64,000 nt of DNA from Massilia psychrophila. Lineage in GTDB: Bacteria; Pseudomonadota; Gammaproteobacteria; Burkholderiales; Burkholderiaceae_D. Shown here one piece after another: positions 10,250 to 19,565 of this stretch. Position numbers and translations under genes: made by a program. The stretch's first letter is position 1, and each line of letters begins with the position of its first letter. The DNA is taken from the NCBI RefSeq assembly GCF_002760665.1, contig NZ_PDOB01000003.1, positions 129,434-193,433 on the forward strand. The letters run 5' to 3'. The notes under the pieces are model-generated. The model saw only the letters and a program-made list of their open reading frames with translations. It ran no database searches and was not told the origin of the DNA.

Positions 10250-11632
10250 ATGACGGTCAACGACATTCCATTGATTTCGTTCTTCCAGCGCGTGCTCGAT
10301 CCGCTGATCGTCATGGGGACGTTGTACCTGTGCTCGCTGCTATATCACGAGACCTTTACCGGCTATTCGCTGGTGTTGATGATTCTCGCCTTTTTCATTT
10401 CGTCGGCGGTGTACCAGCATATCGATCCCTACCGCACCTGGCGTAGCGGACGCATGCTGGCGTACGCGCGCGACACTGTCGTCGGCTGGTGCATCACCGT
10501 CGCCGTACTGCTGTTTCTCGGCTCGGCCAGCGGGCTGTCCTATTACTACGACGAACGGATGGTGCTGGCCTGGTTCATCGCCACGCCGATCATCTTGCTG
10601 GTTAGCCACATTACAGTGCGGCGCGCTTCCGGCGGGCCCAAGAGCAGTAGCGAAGTGCGCTCGGTTGTGGTGATCGGCGCCAACGACGTTGGCATCAAGT
10701 TTGCCGGCATTTGCGAGAAGCATTCGAACCTGTTCATGCACATGCACGGTTATTTCGACGACCGCACGTTGGACCGCCAACCAGCCGGGATGCACCATCC
10801 GATGCTTGGCGGGATGAACGAAATCGTCGCCTTCGTGCGCGAACACAACATCAAGATGATCTTCATCAGCCAGCCGATCTCGGCCCAGCCGCGCATCCGC
10901 AAGCTGCTCGACGAATTGCAGGACACCACCGCCTCGGTTTACTTCCTGCCTGACATCTATATCTTCGACCTGATGCAGGCGCGCTTCGACAACGTCGGCG
11001 GTATGCCGGTGATCGCTATCTGCGAAACCCCATTCATGGGCCTCAACAGCGCCATCAAGCGCGCCAGCGACATCCTGTTCGGCCTGGCGATCCTGCTGCT
11101 GTTGGTGCCGTTGATGGCGGTGGTGGCGCTGGCGGTCAAATTCAGCTCGCCGGGGCCGGTAATTTTCCGCCAGCGCCGCTATGGCCTGTATGGCGAGGAG
11201 ATCATCGTCTACAAGTTCCGTTCGATGACAGTAACGGACGACGGCAACGCCATCGTCCAGGCCAGCAAAGGCGACCGCCGGCTGACCGCGATCGGCGCTT
11301 TCCTGCGCCGCACCTCGCTCGACGAATTGCCGCAGTTCGTCAACGTGCTGCAGGGGCGCATGAGCATCGTCGGGCCGCGCCCGCACGCGGTCGCCCATAA
11401 CGAGCTGTACCGCAAGCTGATCAAGGGTTACATGCTGCGCCACAAGGTCAAGCCCGGCATCACCGGCTGGGCCCAGGTCAACGGCATGCGCGGCGAAACC
11501 GCCACCCTCGACAAGATGCAGGCACGTATCCAGTTCGACCTCGATTATCTGCGCAGCTGGTCGGTGTGGCTCGACCTGTGGATCATCCTCAAGACCGTCA
11601 AGGTAGTTCTGGCGCGCGAGAACGCTCATTAA
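10250..11632 (+). CDS. Undecaprenyl-phosphate glycosyl-1-phosphate transferase (WcaJ/EpsB type)
   Basis: It transfers a sugar-1-phosphate from a UDP-sugar to undecaprenyl phosphate and so starts the EPS repeat unit. The N-terminal half has about four to five membrane helices, followed by a CoA-binding-like Rossmann domain (VVVIGANDVGIKFA). The C-terminal catalytic domain has FRQRRYGLYGEEI, YKFRSM, TSLDELPQFVNVLQG and SIVGPRPHA. Start 10250 lies 7 bases after the epsL stop; an ATG at 10223 would overlap it. Neither has a strong ribosome site. The family is that of WcaJ, so the first sugar is probably glucose or galactose. Confidence 0.9.
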   Translation: MTVNDIPLISFFQRVLDPLIVMGTLYLCSLLYHETFTGYSLVLMILAFFISSAVYQHIDPYRTWRSGRMLAYARDTVVGWCITVAVLLFLGSASGLSYYYDERMVLAWFIATPIILLVSHITVRRASGGPKSSSEVRSVVVIGANDVGIKFAGICEKHSNLFMHMHGYFDDRTLDRQPAGMHHPMLGGMNEIVAFVREHNIKMIFISQPISAQPRIRKLLDELQDTTASVYFLPDIYIFDLMQARFDNVGGMPVIAICETPFMGLNSAIKRASDILFGLAILLLLVPLMAVVALAVKFSSPGPVIFRQRRYGLYGEEIIVYKFRSMTVTDDGNAIVQASKGDRRLTAIGAFLRRTSLDELPQFVNVLQGRMSIVGPRPHAVAHNELYRKLIKGYMLRHKVKPGITGWAQVNGMRGETATLDKMQARIQFDLDYLRSWSVWLDLWIILKTVKVVLARENAH

Positions 11633-11650
11633 CAGAGGGGATTAAACAGC

Positions 11651-12766
11651 ATGAAAAAAGCACTCATTACAGGCGTCACGGGGCAGGACGGTTCCTATCT
11701 CGCCGAGTTTTTGCTGGCCAAGGGCTATGAGGTTCACGGCCTCAAGCGGCGCGCCTCGCTGTTCAATACAGAGCGGATCGACCACATCTACCAGGACCCG
11801 CATGCGCCGGAGCCGAATTTTTTCCTCCATTACGGCGACCTGACCGATACCTCGAACCTGACCCGTATCCTGAAGCAAGTGCAGCCCGACGAGGTCTACA
11901 ACCTGGGCGCGATGAGCCATGTGGCGGTGTCGTTCGAGTCGCCCGAGTACACCGCCGACGTTGACGGCGTCGGCACCTTGCGCTTGCTCGAGGCGATCCG
12001 CTTCCTCGGCATGGAAAAGACCACGCGCTTTTACCAGGCATCGACTTCCGAACTGTTCGGCCTGGTGCAGGAAACGCCGCAACGCGAAACCACGCCGTTC
12101 TATCCGCGCAGCCCATATGCGGTGGCCAAGCTGTACGCCTATTGGATCACCATTAATTACCGCGAGGCCTACGGCATGTACGCCTGCAATGGCATCCTGT
12201 TCAATCACGAGTCGCCGCGGCGCGGTGAAACCTTCGTTACGCGCAAAATCACGCGGGCGCTGGCGAACATTGCCCAGGGCCTCGAGCGCCAGCTCTTTCT
12301 GGGTAACATGGACGCGCTGCGCGATTGGGGCCATGCGCGCGACTACGTCGAAATGCAGTGGCTGATGCTGCAGCAATCGCACGCCGAAGACTTCGTCATC
12401 GCCACCGGGCGCCAGTATTCGGTGCGCCACTTCGTCGAAGTTGCCGCACGCGAACTGGGGATGGAAATCGACTGGCAGGGCAGTGGCGTCAACGAACGTG
12501 GCATCGTTGCTTTCATGAGGGGCGAAAACTGCGACGGCGTACGGGTCGGCCAGACTATCGTCGCGGTCGACCCCAAATACTTTCGCCCGACCGAGGTCGA
12601 AACCCTGCTGGGCGACGCTACCAAGGCGCGCGAGCGGCTAGGCTGGACGCCGCAAACCGGCTTCGAGTCGATGGTGCAGGAAATGGTTGCGCACGACCTT
12701 GACGCGGCGCGCCGCCACAAGCTGCTCAAGTCGCACGGCTACCGCATTGCCATTTCGCTGGAGTAG
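11651..12766 (+). CDS. gmd: GDP-mannose 4,6-dehydratase
   Basis: This 371-residue enzyme converts GDP-D-mannose to GDP-4-keto-6-deoxymannose. It has the NAD(P)-binding motif [14 protein letters not shown] at residue 8, the typical Gmd segments QASTSELFG and [10 protein letters not shown] (YxxxK), and [23 protein letters not shown] precedes the ATG. The next gene, 4 bases later, is GDP-fucose synthase, and ManC at the far end of the locus makes the substrate. Together they supply GDP-L-fucose for the polymer. Confidence 0.95.
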   Translation: MKKALITGVTGQDGSYLAEFLLAKGYEVHGLKRRASLFNTERIDHIYQDPHAPEPNFFLHYGDLTDTSNLTRILKQVQPDEVYNLGAMSHVAVSFESPEYTADVDGVGTLRLLEAIRFLGMEKTTRFYQASTSELFGLVQETPQRETTPFYPRSPYAVAKLYAYWITINYREAYGMYACNGILFNHESPRRGETFVTRKITRALANIAQGLERQLFLGNMDALRDWGHARDYVEMQWLMLQQSHAEDFVIATGRQYSVRHFVEVAARELGMEIDWQGSGVNERGIVAFMRGENCDGVRVGQTIVAVDPKYFRPTEVETLLGDATKARERLGWTPQTGFESMVQEMVAHDLDAARRHKLLKSHGYRIAISLE

Positions 12767-12770
12767 CACG

Positions 12771-13736
12771 ATGAATAGCGCACAACCCCGTATTTTCGTC
12801 GCCGGCCACCGCGGACTGGTTGGTTCGGCCATCGTGCGCGTGCTGCAGGCGCAGGGGTTGACCAACCTTGTCACGCGCACCCGCGCCGAACTCGAGCTTA
12901 CCGACCAGGCCCAGGTGCGCGCTTTCTTCGAAAGCGAACGGGTCGACCAGGTCTACCTGGCCGCAGCCAAGGTCGGCGGCATTCACGCTAACCATACCTA
13001 TCCGGCCGAATTCATCTATGACAACATGATGGTCCAGACCAACGTGGTGCACGAGGCCTGGCGCAGCGGCGTACACCAACTGCTGTTCCTCGGCTCGTCG
13101 TGCATCTATCCGCGCATGGCGCAGCAGCCGATCCGCGAGGAATCGCTGATGAATGGCCCGCTCGAGCCGACCAACGAGCCATACGCCATGGCCAAGATCG
13201 CCGGCATCAAGCTATGCGAGAGTTACAACCGGCAGTACGGCACCGATTACCGCAGCGTGATGCCGACCAACCTGTACGGCCCGGGCGACAACTACCACCC
13301 GCAAAACAGTCATGTGATCCCGGCGCTGATCCGGCGCTTCCACGAAGCCAAGCTGATCGGTGCGGAACAAGTGGTGATCTGGGGCAGCGGCAATGCGATG
13401 CGCGAATTTCTGTATGTCGACGACATGGCCGCGGCCAGCGTCTACGTCATGCAGCTCGACCATGCCAGTTACGGCGCCAACACCGCCCCGATGCATTCGC
13501 ACTTGAACGTCGGCACTGGTGCCGATACCACGATCAGCGAATTGGCCAAACTGATCGGTAAAACCGTTAGCTTCAGCGGCAAGATCGTGTTCGACACGAG
13601 CAAACCCGACGGCACTCCGCGCAAATTACTCGACGTGTCGAAATTGCAGTCACTGGGCTGGTCGGCCCGTATGCCGCTCGACGTTGGCTTGCAGCATGCA
13701 TATCGTGCCTTTCTGGCTACCAACAAGCTACCTTGA
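12771..13736 (+). CDS. fcl: GDP-L-fucose synthase
   Basis: This 321-residue epimerase/reductase uses NADPH to turn GDP-4-keto-6-deoxymannose into GDP-L-fucose. It shows [13 protein letters not shown] at the N-terminus, the catalytic Ser region GSSCIYP and YAMAKIAG (YxxxK), and [11 protein letters not shown]. Start 12771 is chosen because the longer frame from 12687 lies inside gmd and is out of character. It is 4 bases from gmd, so the two are co-translated or nearly so. Confidence 0.94.
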   Translation: MNSAQPRIFVAGHRGLVGSAIVRVLQAQGLTNLVTRTRAELELTDQAQVRAFFESERVDQVYLAAAKVGGIHANHTYPAEFIYDNMMVQTNVVHEAWRSGVHQLLFLGSSCIYPRMAQQPIREESLMNGPLEPTNEPYAMAKIAGIKLCESYNRQYGTDYRSVMPTNLYGPGDNYHPQNSHVIPALIRRFHEAKLIGAEQVVIWGSGNAMREFLYVDDMAAASVYVMQLDHASYGANTAPMHSHLNVGTGADTTISELAKLIGKTVSFSGKIVFDTSKPDGTPRKLLDVSKLQSLGWSARMPLDVGLQHAYRAFLATNKLP

Positions 13737-13787
13737 GGTAGCGATTGGTCAAACATTGCGCCGATCACCGCAACGCATGAGGAACCT

Positions 13788-14771
13788 ATGTTTAATCAAA
13801 TCATCCTACCTGTCATGAACGCATCTATTCCTACTACGCGCGTGCTGTGCGCCGCGCTCATCTTGGCGGCGGCCGGCCTGTCGGCGTGCGACAACAAAGC
13901 CAAGCAAGCCAAGCCGGGGCAGGCACTGGCCAGTGTCAACGGCGCCGAAATCACCGTGCTGCAGCTGAACGAAGAGTTGCAGCGCGCCGGCATCGGTCCC
14001 AGCCAGCAAGAAGCGGCCAGCAAGCAACTGCTGCAGGCGCTGATCGATCGCCAGCTGTTGCAAGGCGAAGCGGCGCGCGAAAAGCTGGAGCGCGATCCCA
14101 AGGTTATGCAGTCGATCGAGCGCGCCAAAGCGTTGATTGTTGCGCAGGAGTATTTGCGCAAGCGTATTGGCAACTTGCCACGGCCAACCGCGGCCGAGGT
14201 GGAAGATTATTTTAACAAGAACCCGCAATTCTTTTCCCAGCGCAAGCAATTCCAAATGAATGAACTCGTGATCGCCACAACCGACATGACACCGGCGTTA
14301 AAAGTCGCGGCCGATAGCGCCAAGTCGCTCGAGGAGGTGGCGGCCTGGATGGATGCGCAGAAGGTCCGCTTCGCCCGCGCGCAGTTGACGCGCAGCACGG
14401 CCGACCTTAGCCCCGAAATGTCGACCCAGCTGCTGCGCATGCCGAAAGGCCAGCTGTTCATCGTCAAGGAAAACGAGCGCACGCTGTTGATTTCGATCAC
14501 TGAAATCCGCGAAGCGCCGGTGCCCCTTGAAGTTGCGTCCCAGCAGATCGAGCAGTTCCTCGTCAACAAGCGCACCAAGGAAAGCGCGGCGGCCGAACTG
14601 ACACGGTTGCGGGCCAGCGCCAAGATCGAATACCTGAACAAGTCAATGGCGGCGGACGCAAAAGCGGTGACAGGCGCTGCCGCCGCGCCGGCCAGCGGTC
14701 TCGGCGCCCCGGCTGCGCCCGCCGCCGCCGCCAAGGCTGCGCTCGAGCGCGGCGTTGCCGGCTTGAAATGA
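13788..14771 (+). CDS. epsD: EpsD-family peptidyl-prolyl cis-trans isomerase lipoprotein
   Basis: This is a 327-residue protein with a lipoprotein signal and lipobox AGLSAC (Cys34), then a SurA/PrsA-like helical N-domain (ASVNGAEITVLQLNEEL, QALIDRQLLQGEA) and a degenerate parvulin-like part. GAGGAA precedes ATG 13788. EpsD proteins are found in exosortase-associated EPS operons and are thought to help fold the outer-membrane export parts. The C-terminus is Ala/Pro-rich low complexity. It overlaps or abuts epsE. Confidence 0.85.
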   Translation: MFNQIILPVMNASIPTTRVLCAALILAAAGLSACDNKAKQAKPGQALASVNGAEITVLQLNEELQRAGIGPSQQEAASKQLLQALIDRQLLQGEAAREKLERDPKVMQSIERAKALIVAQEYLRKRIGNLPRPTAAEVEDYFNKNPQFFSQRKQFQMNELVIATTDMTPALKVAADSAKSLEEVAAWMDAQKVRFARAQLTRSTADLSPEMSTQLLRMPKGQLFIVKENERTLLISITEIREAPVPLEVASQQIEQFLVNKRTKESAAAELTRLRASAKIEYLNKSMAADAKAVTGAAAAPASGLGAPAAPAAAAKAALERGVAGLK

Positions 14772-14797
14772 TCAACTTTAACTTCAAGGGGAATACA

Positions 14798-15601
14798 ATG
14801 AAACGATTCACTCAATCGATTGTTGCGGTGCTGCTGGCATGCATGGCGTTGGTGTCCGTTGGCGCCATGGCGGCGCCGGCCGAAGTGCCGCTCGGGCCAG
14901 GCGACGTGGTGCGCCTGTCGGTCTACGGCAACCCCGACTTGAGCCTGGAGACCCGCGTCAGCGAAACCGGCGCCATCACCTTCCCGCTGGTCGGTCAAGT
15001 CGCCGTCGGCGGGCTGACGGTGGCAATGGCCGAGAAGAAAATCGGCAGCATGCTCGAGACGGGCGGCTACCTGAAAAAGGCCCAGGTCAACATCATCGTC
15101 TCGCTGCTGGCCAGCCAGCAGGTGTCGGTGCTCGGCCAGGTGAACCGCCCGGGCCGCTACCCGGTCGATGGCAAGCGCAGCGTGCTCGACGTGCTGGCGC
15201 TGGCCGGCGGCATCTCGGTCGAAGGCGGCGACGCCGTCAGCCTGGTACGCACGCGCAATGGCAAGACCAACCGCGAGACGCTCGACGTGGTGCAGATGGT
15301 GCGCTCGGGTGCGCTCGACGGCAATGTCGACGTTACCGGCGGCGACATGATTTTCGTCGAGCGCGCGCCGCGTTTTTACATCGTCGGTGAAGTGCAGCGG
15401 CCAGGCGCTTTTCGCGTCGAGCGCCAAATGACGGTGCAGCAGGCCTTGTCGGCCGGCGGCGGCCTGACCCCGCGCGGCAGCAACAACGGCCTGCGTATCA
15501 CCCGCAAGGACCCCAGCGGCAACGCCAACACGTTCGACGTCAAGTACAGCGACCTGGTCCAGGTGGACGACGTCATCACGGTGCGCGAAAGCTGGTTCTG
15601 A
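14798..15601 (+). CDS. epsE: Polysaccharide export protein EpsE (Wza family)
   Basis: This is a 267-residue protein. Start 14798 is preferred because AAGGGGA precedes it and it gives a normal signal peptide (cut near AMAAPAEV); ATG 14768 overlaps the epsD stop but has no ribosome site of its own. The poly-export domain (PLGPGDVVRLSVYGNPDL) is followed by SLBB-type repeats (VLGQVNRPGRYPV, IVGEVQRPGAFRV). No lipobox is visible, unlike classical Wza. It should form the periplasmic and outer-membrane channel for the polymer together with EpsF. Confidence 0.92.
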   Translation: MKRFTQSIVAVLLACMALVSVGAMAAPAEVPLGPGDVVRLSVYGNPDLSLETRVSETGAITFPLVGQVAVGGLTVAMAEKKIGSMLETGGYLKKAQVNIIVSLLASQQVSVLGQVNRPGRYPVDGKRSVLDVLALAGGISVEGGDAVSLVRTRNGKTNRETLDVVQMVRSGALDGNVDVTGGDMIFVERAPRFYIVGEVQRPGAFRVERQMTVQQALSAGGGLTPRGSNNGLRITRKDPSGNANTFDVKYSDLVQVDDVITVRESWF

Positions 15602-15623
15602 ATTTTTTCCTCGGGAGTTTCGC

Positions 15624-17033
15624 ATGAACCTGCATCAGTTCCTGTTAATTATGCTGGCCAAGAAGAAGGTCATCCTGGCCACGCTGGCGGTCACCGTGCT
15701 GCTGACGCTCGGCTTCAGCCTGGTGCAGCAGAAAACCTACAAGGCGACCGCTTCGGTCCTGCTGAACTACAAGGGGGTCGATCCGCTGACCGGCCTGACC
15801 ATGCCTGGCCAGCTGCTGCCCGGCTATATGGCGACTCAGATAGACATTATCACCAGCAAGAACGTCGCGCTGCGCGTGGTTGATGCGCTCAGGCTGGCCA
15901 GCAGCAGCGTCATCCTGGCGCAGTTCAACGCCAGCACCGAGGGGCGCGGCAACGTGCGCGACTGGCTTGCCGAGCTGCTGCTGAAAAAGCTCGAAATCCT
16001 GCCCTCGCGCGAGAGCAGCGTCGTTGAAATCAGCTTCAAGGGTTCCGATCCGCAATTCGCCGCGGCGGTGGCGAATGCCTTCGCCGACGAATACCAGCGC
16101 ATCAGCGTCCAGCTCAAGACCGAACCGATGAAAAAAGCGTCGACCTATTTCAACGAACAAACCAAGCTATTGCGCGACAACGTTGAAAACGCCCAGGCGC
16201 GGCTATCGAAATACCAGCAGGAAAAAGGCATCGTCAGCCTTGACTTCAACCGTGCCGACGTCGAACTGGCGCGGCTCAATGAATTGTCGCAGCAGCTGGT
16301 GGCAGTTCAGGGCCAGGAGATCGAGGCAAACTCGCGCGGTCGGATGGCGAGCCGCGGGGCGGCCGACTCACCTGACGTCGTCAACAACGGCCTGATCCAG
16401 AGCCTGCGGATCGGCCTCGCCACCGCCGAGGCCAAATTCTCAGAAACGTCGCAGCGGCTGGCACCGAACCACCCGCAATACCGTGCCAACAAGGCCGAGC
16501 TCGACAAGATGCGCGCCGATCTGGCCAGCGCGCTCGGCTCTGTCGCCCGCAGCGTCGGCAACAACGCCGTGGTGCAGCGCCAGCGCGAAGGCGAACTGCG
16601 CAGCGCGCTGGCCGCGCAAAAGGACAAGGTACTCGAACTGAACCGCGCGCGCGACGAGCTCGGCGTGCTGCTGAAAGACATGGACAGCGCCCAGCGCGCC
16701 TTCGACGCCGCCTCGCAGCGGCTGTCGCAGACCCGCATCGAGGCCTCGTCCGAGCAGTCCGACATCTCGATCTTGAACCCGGCCGTGGCGCCGATCGAGG
16801 CGTTCGGCCCGCGTGTGCTGCTCAACACGCTGGTATCGGTGTTGCTCGGCACCGTGCTTGGCGTCGGCATCAGCCTGCTGATCGAAATGATGAACCGGCC
16901 GATCCGTTCCGCCGCCGACATGAAGGAGTTGCTTGGCCTGCCCGTGCTGGGAACGGTCGAGTGGCGTCATCCGCACCCGCGCGCGCGCGGCCTGCGCTCG
17001 CTGATGGGGCCGCGCCGCTTGCGGCTGAACTAA
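15624..17033 (+). CDS. epsF: Chain-length determinant protein EpsF (Wzz family)
   Basis: This 469-residue inner-membrane protein has one membrane helix near the N-terminus (residues ~16-36) and one near the C-terminus (LLNTLVSVLLGTVLGVGISL), with a long periplasmic coiled-coil region between. This is the layout of polysaccharide co-polymerases. It lacks a fused kinase domain; the separate epsG follows 3 bases downstream. GGGAG precedes the start. It controls polymer length and connects Wzy polymerisation to EpsE export. Confidence 0.92.
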   Translation: MNLHQFLLIMLAKKKVILATLAVTVLLTLGFSLVQQKTYKATASVLLNYKGVDPLTGLTMPGQLLPGYMATQIDIITSKNVALRVVDALRLASSSVILAQFNASTEGRGNVRDWLAELLLKKLEILPSRESSVVEISFKGSDPQFAAAVANAFADEYQRISVQLKTEPMKKASTYFNEQTKLLRDNVENAQARLSKYQQEKGIVSLDFNRADVELARLNELSQQLVAVQGQEIEANSRGRMASRGAADSPDVVNNGLIQSLRIGLATAEAKFSETSQRLAPNHPQYRANKAELDKMRADLASALGSVARSVGNNAVVQRQREGELRSALAAQKDKVLELNRARDELGVLLKDMDSAQRAFDAASQRLSQTRIEASSEQSDISILNPAVAPIEAFGPRVLLNTLVSVLLGTVLGVGISLLIEMMNRPIRSAADMKELLGLPVLGTVEWRHPHPRARGLRSLMGPRRLRLN

Positions 17034-17036
17034 CTC

Positions 17037-17924
17037 ATGGACAATGCGATGAATTTTCCGGCAGTCACTGAAGCCTTCGGGGCCAATTCCACCGCGCCCG
17101 AATCGTGTATCGGCGTGATGTTGCTCGACTCGGGCAAGCTCACGCCGGAAGGCGCCGAACGGGTGTTGCGGATGCAAAAAGAGCTCGGCATCCGCTTCGG
17201 CGAAGCGGCCATTCGACTCGGCCTGATCAGTGAAGCCGACGTCCAGCAAGTGCTGGCGCGCCAGTTCGCCTATCCCTACCTGCTCAAGGGCGAGTCGGCG
17301 CTGTCGCCCAAGCTGGTCGCCGCGTTCGAGCCGTTCAGCGTGCAGGTCGAATCGCTGCGTGCAATCCGCAGCCAGCTGATGCTGCGCTGGTTCGCGCGCG
17401 GGCGGCGCGCTCTCGCTATTGTCGGCGCTGACGCCGAAGACGGCGCCAGCATTCTCGCGTCTAACCTGGCGGTGGTGTTTTCCCAATTGGGGGAACAGAC
17501 GCTGCTGGTCGACGCCAACCTACGTGGCCCGCGCCAGCAGGAAGTGTTCGCGTTCAAGCCCGGCCTGGGCCTGTCCGACGTACTGGCCGGGCGCGCCGAC
17601 CTTGACGTGATCGCCAGAATAGGCGCTCTGGTCGACCTGTCGGTGATGCCGTCGGGTACCTTGCCGCCGAATCCGCAGGAGTTGCTCAGCCGTGAAGGCT
17701 TCCGCAACCTCAACGCCCAGCTCGAGAGCCGCTACGACATCGTGCTGTACGACGTGCCGCCGTTTGCGAGCGGGGTCGACGCAATGGCGGTGGCCAGCCG
17801 CGCCGGTGGCGTATTATTGGTAGCGCGCAAGGACCATACCCGGATGGCGGCTCTCTCCCATATGGCCGACCAGCTGGGCGAAGCCGGTGCCGAAGTGGTC
17901 GGCTCGGTCGTGGTGGATTTCTGA
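17037..17924 (+). CDS. epsG: EpsG-family polysaccharide tyrosine-kinase-like protein with degenerate P-loop
   Basis: This is a 295-residue cytoplasmic protein. The N-terminal region (LLDSGKLTPEGAERVLRMQ, IRFGEAAIRLGLI) is the type II secretion ATPase-like domain usual in EpsG. The C-terminal BY-kinase/ParA-like fold keeps SNLAVVFSQLGE, the Walker A' box LLVDANLR (156-163) and the Walker B-like IVLYDVPP (235-242). At the Walker A site, however, the sequence is ADAEDGAS (131-138), with no Lys or Arg and no GxGxS pattern. No Tyr cluster is seen at the C-terminus. It may bind EpsF without normal kinase activity. The stop overlaps the next start (TGATG). Confidence 0.85.
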   Translation: MDNAMNFPAVTEAFGANSTAPESCIGVMLLDSGKLTPEGAERVLRMQKELGIRFGEAAIRLGLISEADVQQVLARQFAYPYLLKGESALSPKLVAAFEPFSVQVESLRAIRSQLMLRWFARGRRALAIVGADAEDGASILASNLAVVFSQLGEQTLLVDANLRGPRQQEVFAFKPGLGLSDVLAGRADLDVIARIGALVDLSVMPSGTLPPNPQELLSREGFRNLNAQLESRYDIVLYDVPPFASGVDAMAVASRAGGVLLVARKDHTRMAALSHMADQLGEAGAEVVGSVVVDF

Positions 17925-18826
17925 TGATTTCCCCCGCGCGCGCCGGCCTGGTTCACAACGCCGCACAGGCGCGCGCCGTGCTGCCCGAGTGGTGGCCGGT
18001 GCTGGCAGGAATGGCGCTGCTGTTCGGGCCGACGTTTTACGACCTGTTCACCGGCGCCTGGATCGGCGAAGAGCAGGGCCACGGGCCGATCATCTTTGCC
18101 CTGGCGCTGTGGCTGATCGCGCGCAAGTGGCCCGCCACGCTGGCGCCGCCGCACCCACACCTGCAGTCGCAGTCAGCAGGATCCTGGGCCGGCTGGCCGC
18201 TGCTGGCCGTTGGGCTCGGGCTTCACCTGCTGGGGCGTTCACAGCACATTCTGATGTTCCAGATCAGCGCAATCATCTGCGTGATGGCGGCGGTACTGCT
18301 GGTCAAGCGCGGCGCGGCAGTGGTCAGGATGCTGTGGTTCCCGTTTTTCTTCATGCTGTTCATGGTGCCGTTGCCGAGCGAATTAGTGGCGACCTTGACG
18401 TTGCCGATGAAGATGGCGGTGTCGTACGCCACCGAGCAGCTGCTGTTTTTGGCCGGCTACCCGATCAGCCGTTCCGGCGTGGTGCTGCAGATCGGCCAGT
18501 ACCAGTTGCTGGTGGCCGACGCCTGCGCTGGCCTGCAAACCTTACTGACGCTCGAAGCGCTCGGCCTGTTCTACCTGAACGTGGTCCAACATACATCGGC
18601 GGTACGCAACGTCGCACTGGCGCTGCTGATCATCCCGATCTCGTTTTTTGCCAACATCATCCGCGTCATCACGCTGACCCTGATTACCTATCATTACGGC
18701 GACGCTGCCGGCCAGGGCTTTCTGCACGGCTTTGCCGGCATGGTGCTGTTCCTGACCGCGCTGTCGCTGATTGTGTTTGTCGATTCGGCGTTGCAATGGG
18801 GCGTGCGCCTCAAGGGGGCGCGGTGA
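17924..18826 (+). CDS. xrtB: Exosortase B (XrtB, EpsH family)
   Basis: This is a 300-residue membrane protein with about eight helices. The exosortase catalytic triad is visible: Cys201 in VADACAGLQTL, Arg247 in FFANIIRVI and His268 in FLHGFAGMV. The DACAGLQ form of the Cys motif and the operon context (epsD-E-F-G before, epsI after) identify the B class. Exosortases are thought to cleave the C-terminal PEP-CTERM signal of exported proteins and transfer them to an envelope or matrix acceptor. Two VPEP-type proteins are encoded 20-27 kb downstream. Start overlaps the epsG stop as TGATG. Confidence 0.93.
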   Translation: MISPARAGLVHNAAQARAVLPEWWPVLAGMALLFGPTFYDLFTGAWIGEEQGHGPIIFALALWLIARKWPATLAPPHPHLQSQSAGSWAGWPLLAVGLGLHLLGRSQHILMFQISAIICVMAAVLLVKRGAAVVRMLWFPFFFMLFMVPLPSELVATLTLPMKMAVSYATEQLLFLAGYPISRSGVVLQIGQYQLLVADACAGLQTLLTLEALGLFYLNVVQHTSAVRNVALALLIIPISFFANIIRVITLTLITYHYGDAAGQGFLHGFAGMVLFLTALSLIVFVDSALQWGVRLKGAR

Positions 18827-19515
18827 CGCGCGGCCTGGCCGCCAGCGTGATGCTGGGGTTGGCAATGGCGGCCACCTCGGCGCTGACGGGCGCGCTGACG
18901 CCGACAGTAAAGCTGTCGCAAATGCAGGCCCAGTTCAAGCTCGAGACCATGATCCCAGCCGCATTTTCCGACTGGACGGTCGACGCCACCGTCGTGCCTG
19001 TGCAAGTCGATCCGGAGCGCCAGTCGGTGCTGGAGAAAATCTACGACCAGACGCTGTCGCGCACCTACATCAACAAGGCTGGCGACCGGGTGATGCTGTC
19101 GATTGCGTATGGCGGCGACCAGAGCCGCGCGCTGCAGTTGCACCTGCCGGAAGTGTGCTACGCGGCGCAGGGATTCGACATGCTCAAGTCAGGCGAGGGC
19201 GCGCTGGCGACCCGTTTCGGCGCACTGCCGGTCAGGCGCCTGGTGGCGAAGCAGAACAGCCGCGTCGAGCCGATCACCTACTGGATCACGGTCGGCGACA
19301 AGGCCGTCAAGTCGAGTTTTGAACGCAAGCTGCAGCGGCTGGCGTACGGCCTGTCAGGAAAGATTCCCGACGGAATGCTGGTGCGTGTGTCGTCGATCCA
19401 GGCCGACGAAGAGAGCGCCTATCGCCTGCAGGACCGCTTCGTCGGCCAGATGCTCGACGTACTCGACGGCAAAGACCGCGTCCGCCTGCTCGGTTCGCCC
19501 GGGCAGGGCGGCTAG
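18823..19515 (+). CDS. epsI: EpsI-family exosortase partner protein
   Basis: This is a 230-residue protein starting at GTG 18823 in a GTGA overlap with the exosortase stop, preceded by AGGGGG. A single N-terminal hydrophobic segment should place the rest in the periplasm. The EpsI signature LHLPEVCYAAQGF (His107, Cys112) is present. EpsI is encoded next to, or fused to, exosortases in many genomes; its exact job is not established. An ATG at 18850 is an alternative start. Confidence 0.9.
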   Translation: MTRGLAASVMLGLAMAATSALTGALTPTVKLSQMQAQFKLETMIPAAFSDWTVDATVVPVQVDPERQSVLEKIYDQTLSRTYINKAGDRVMLSIAYGGDQSRALQLHLPEVCYAAQGFDMLKSGEGALATRFGALPVRRLVAKQNSRVEPITYWITVGDKAVKSSFERKLQRLAYGLSGKIPDGMLVRVSSIQADEESAYRLQDRFVGQMLDVLDGKDRVRLLGSPGQGG

Positions 19516-19565
19516 CGGCCCGATGTCGATGCCAATGCCGACGACGGCGTAACCGGAGCTGGGCG

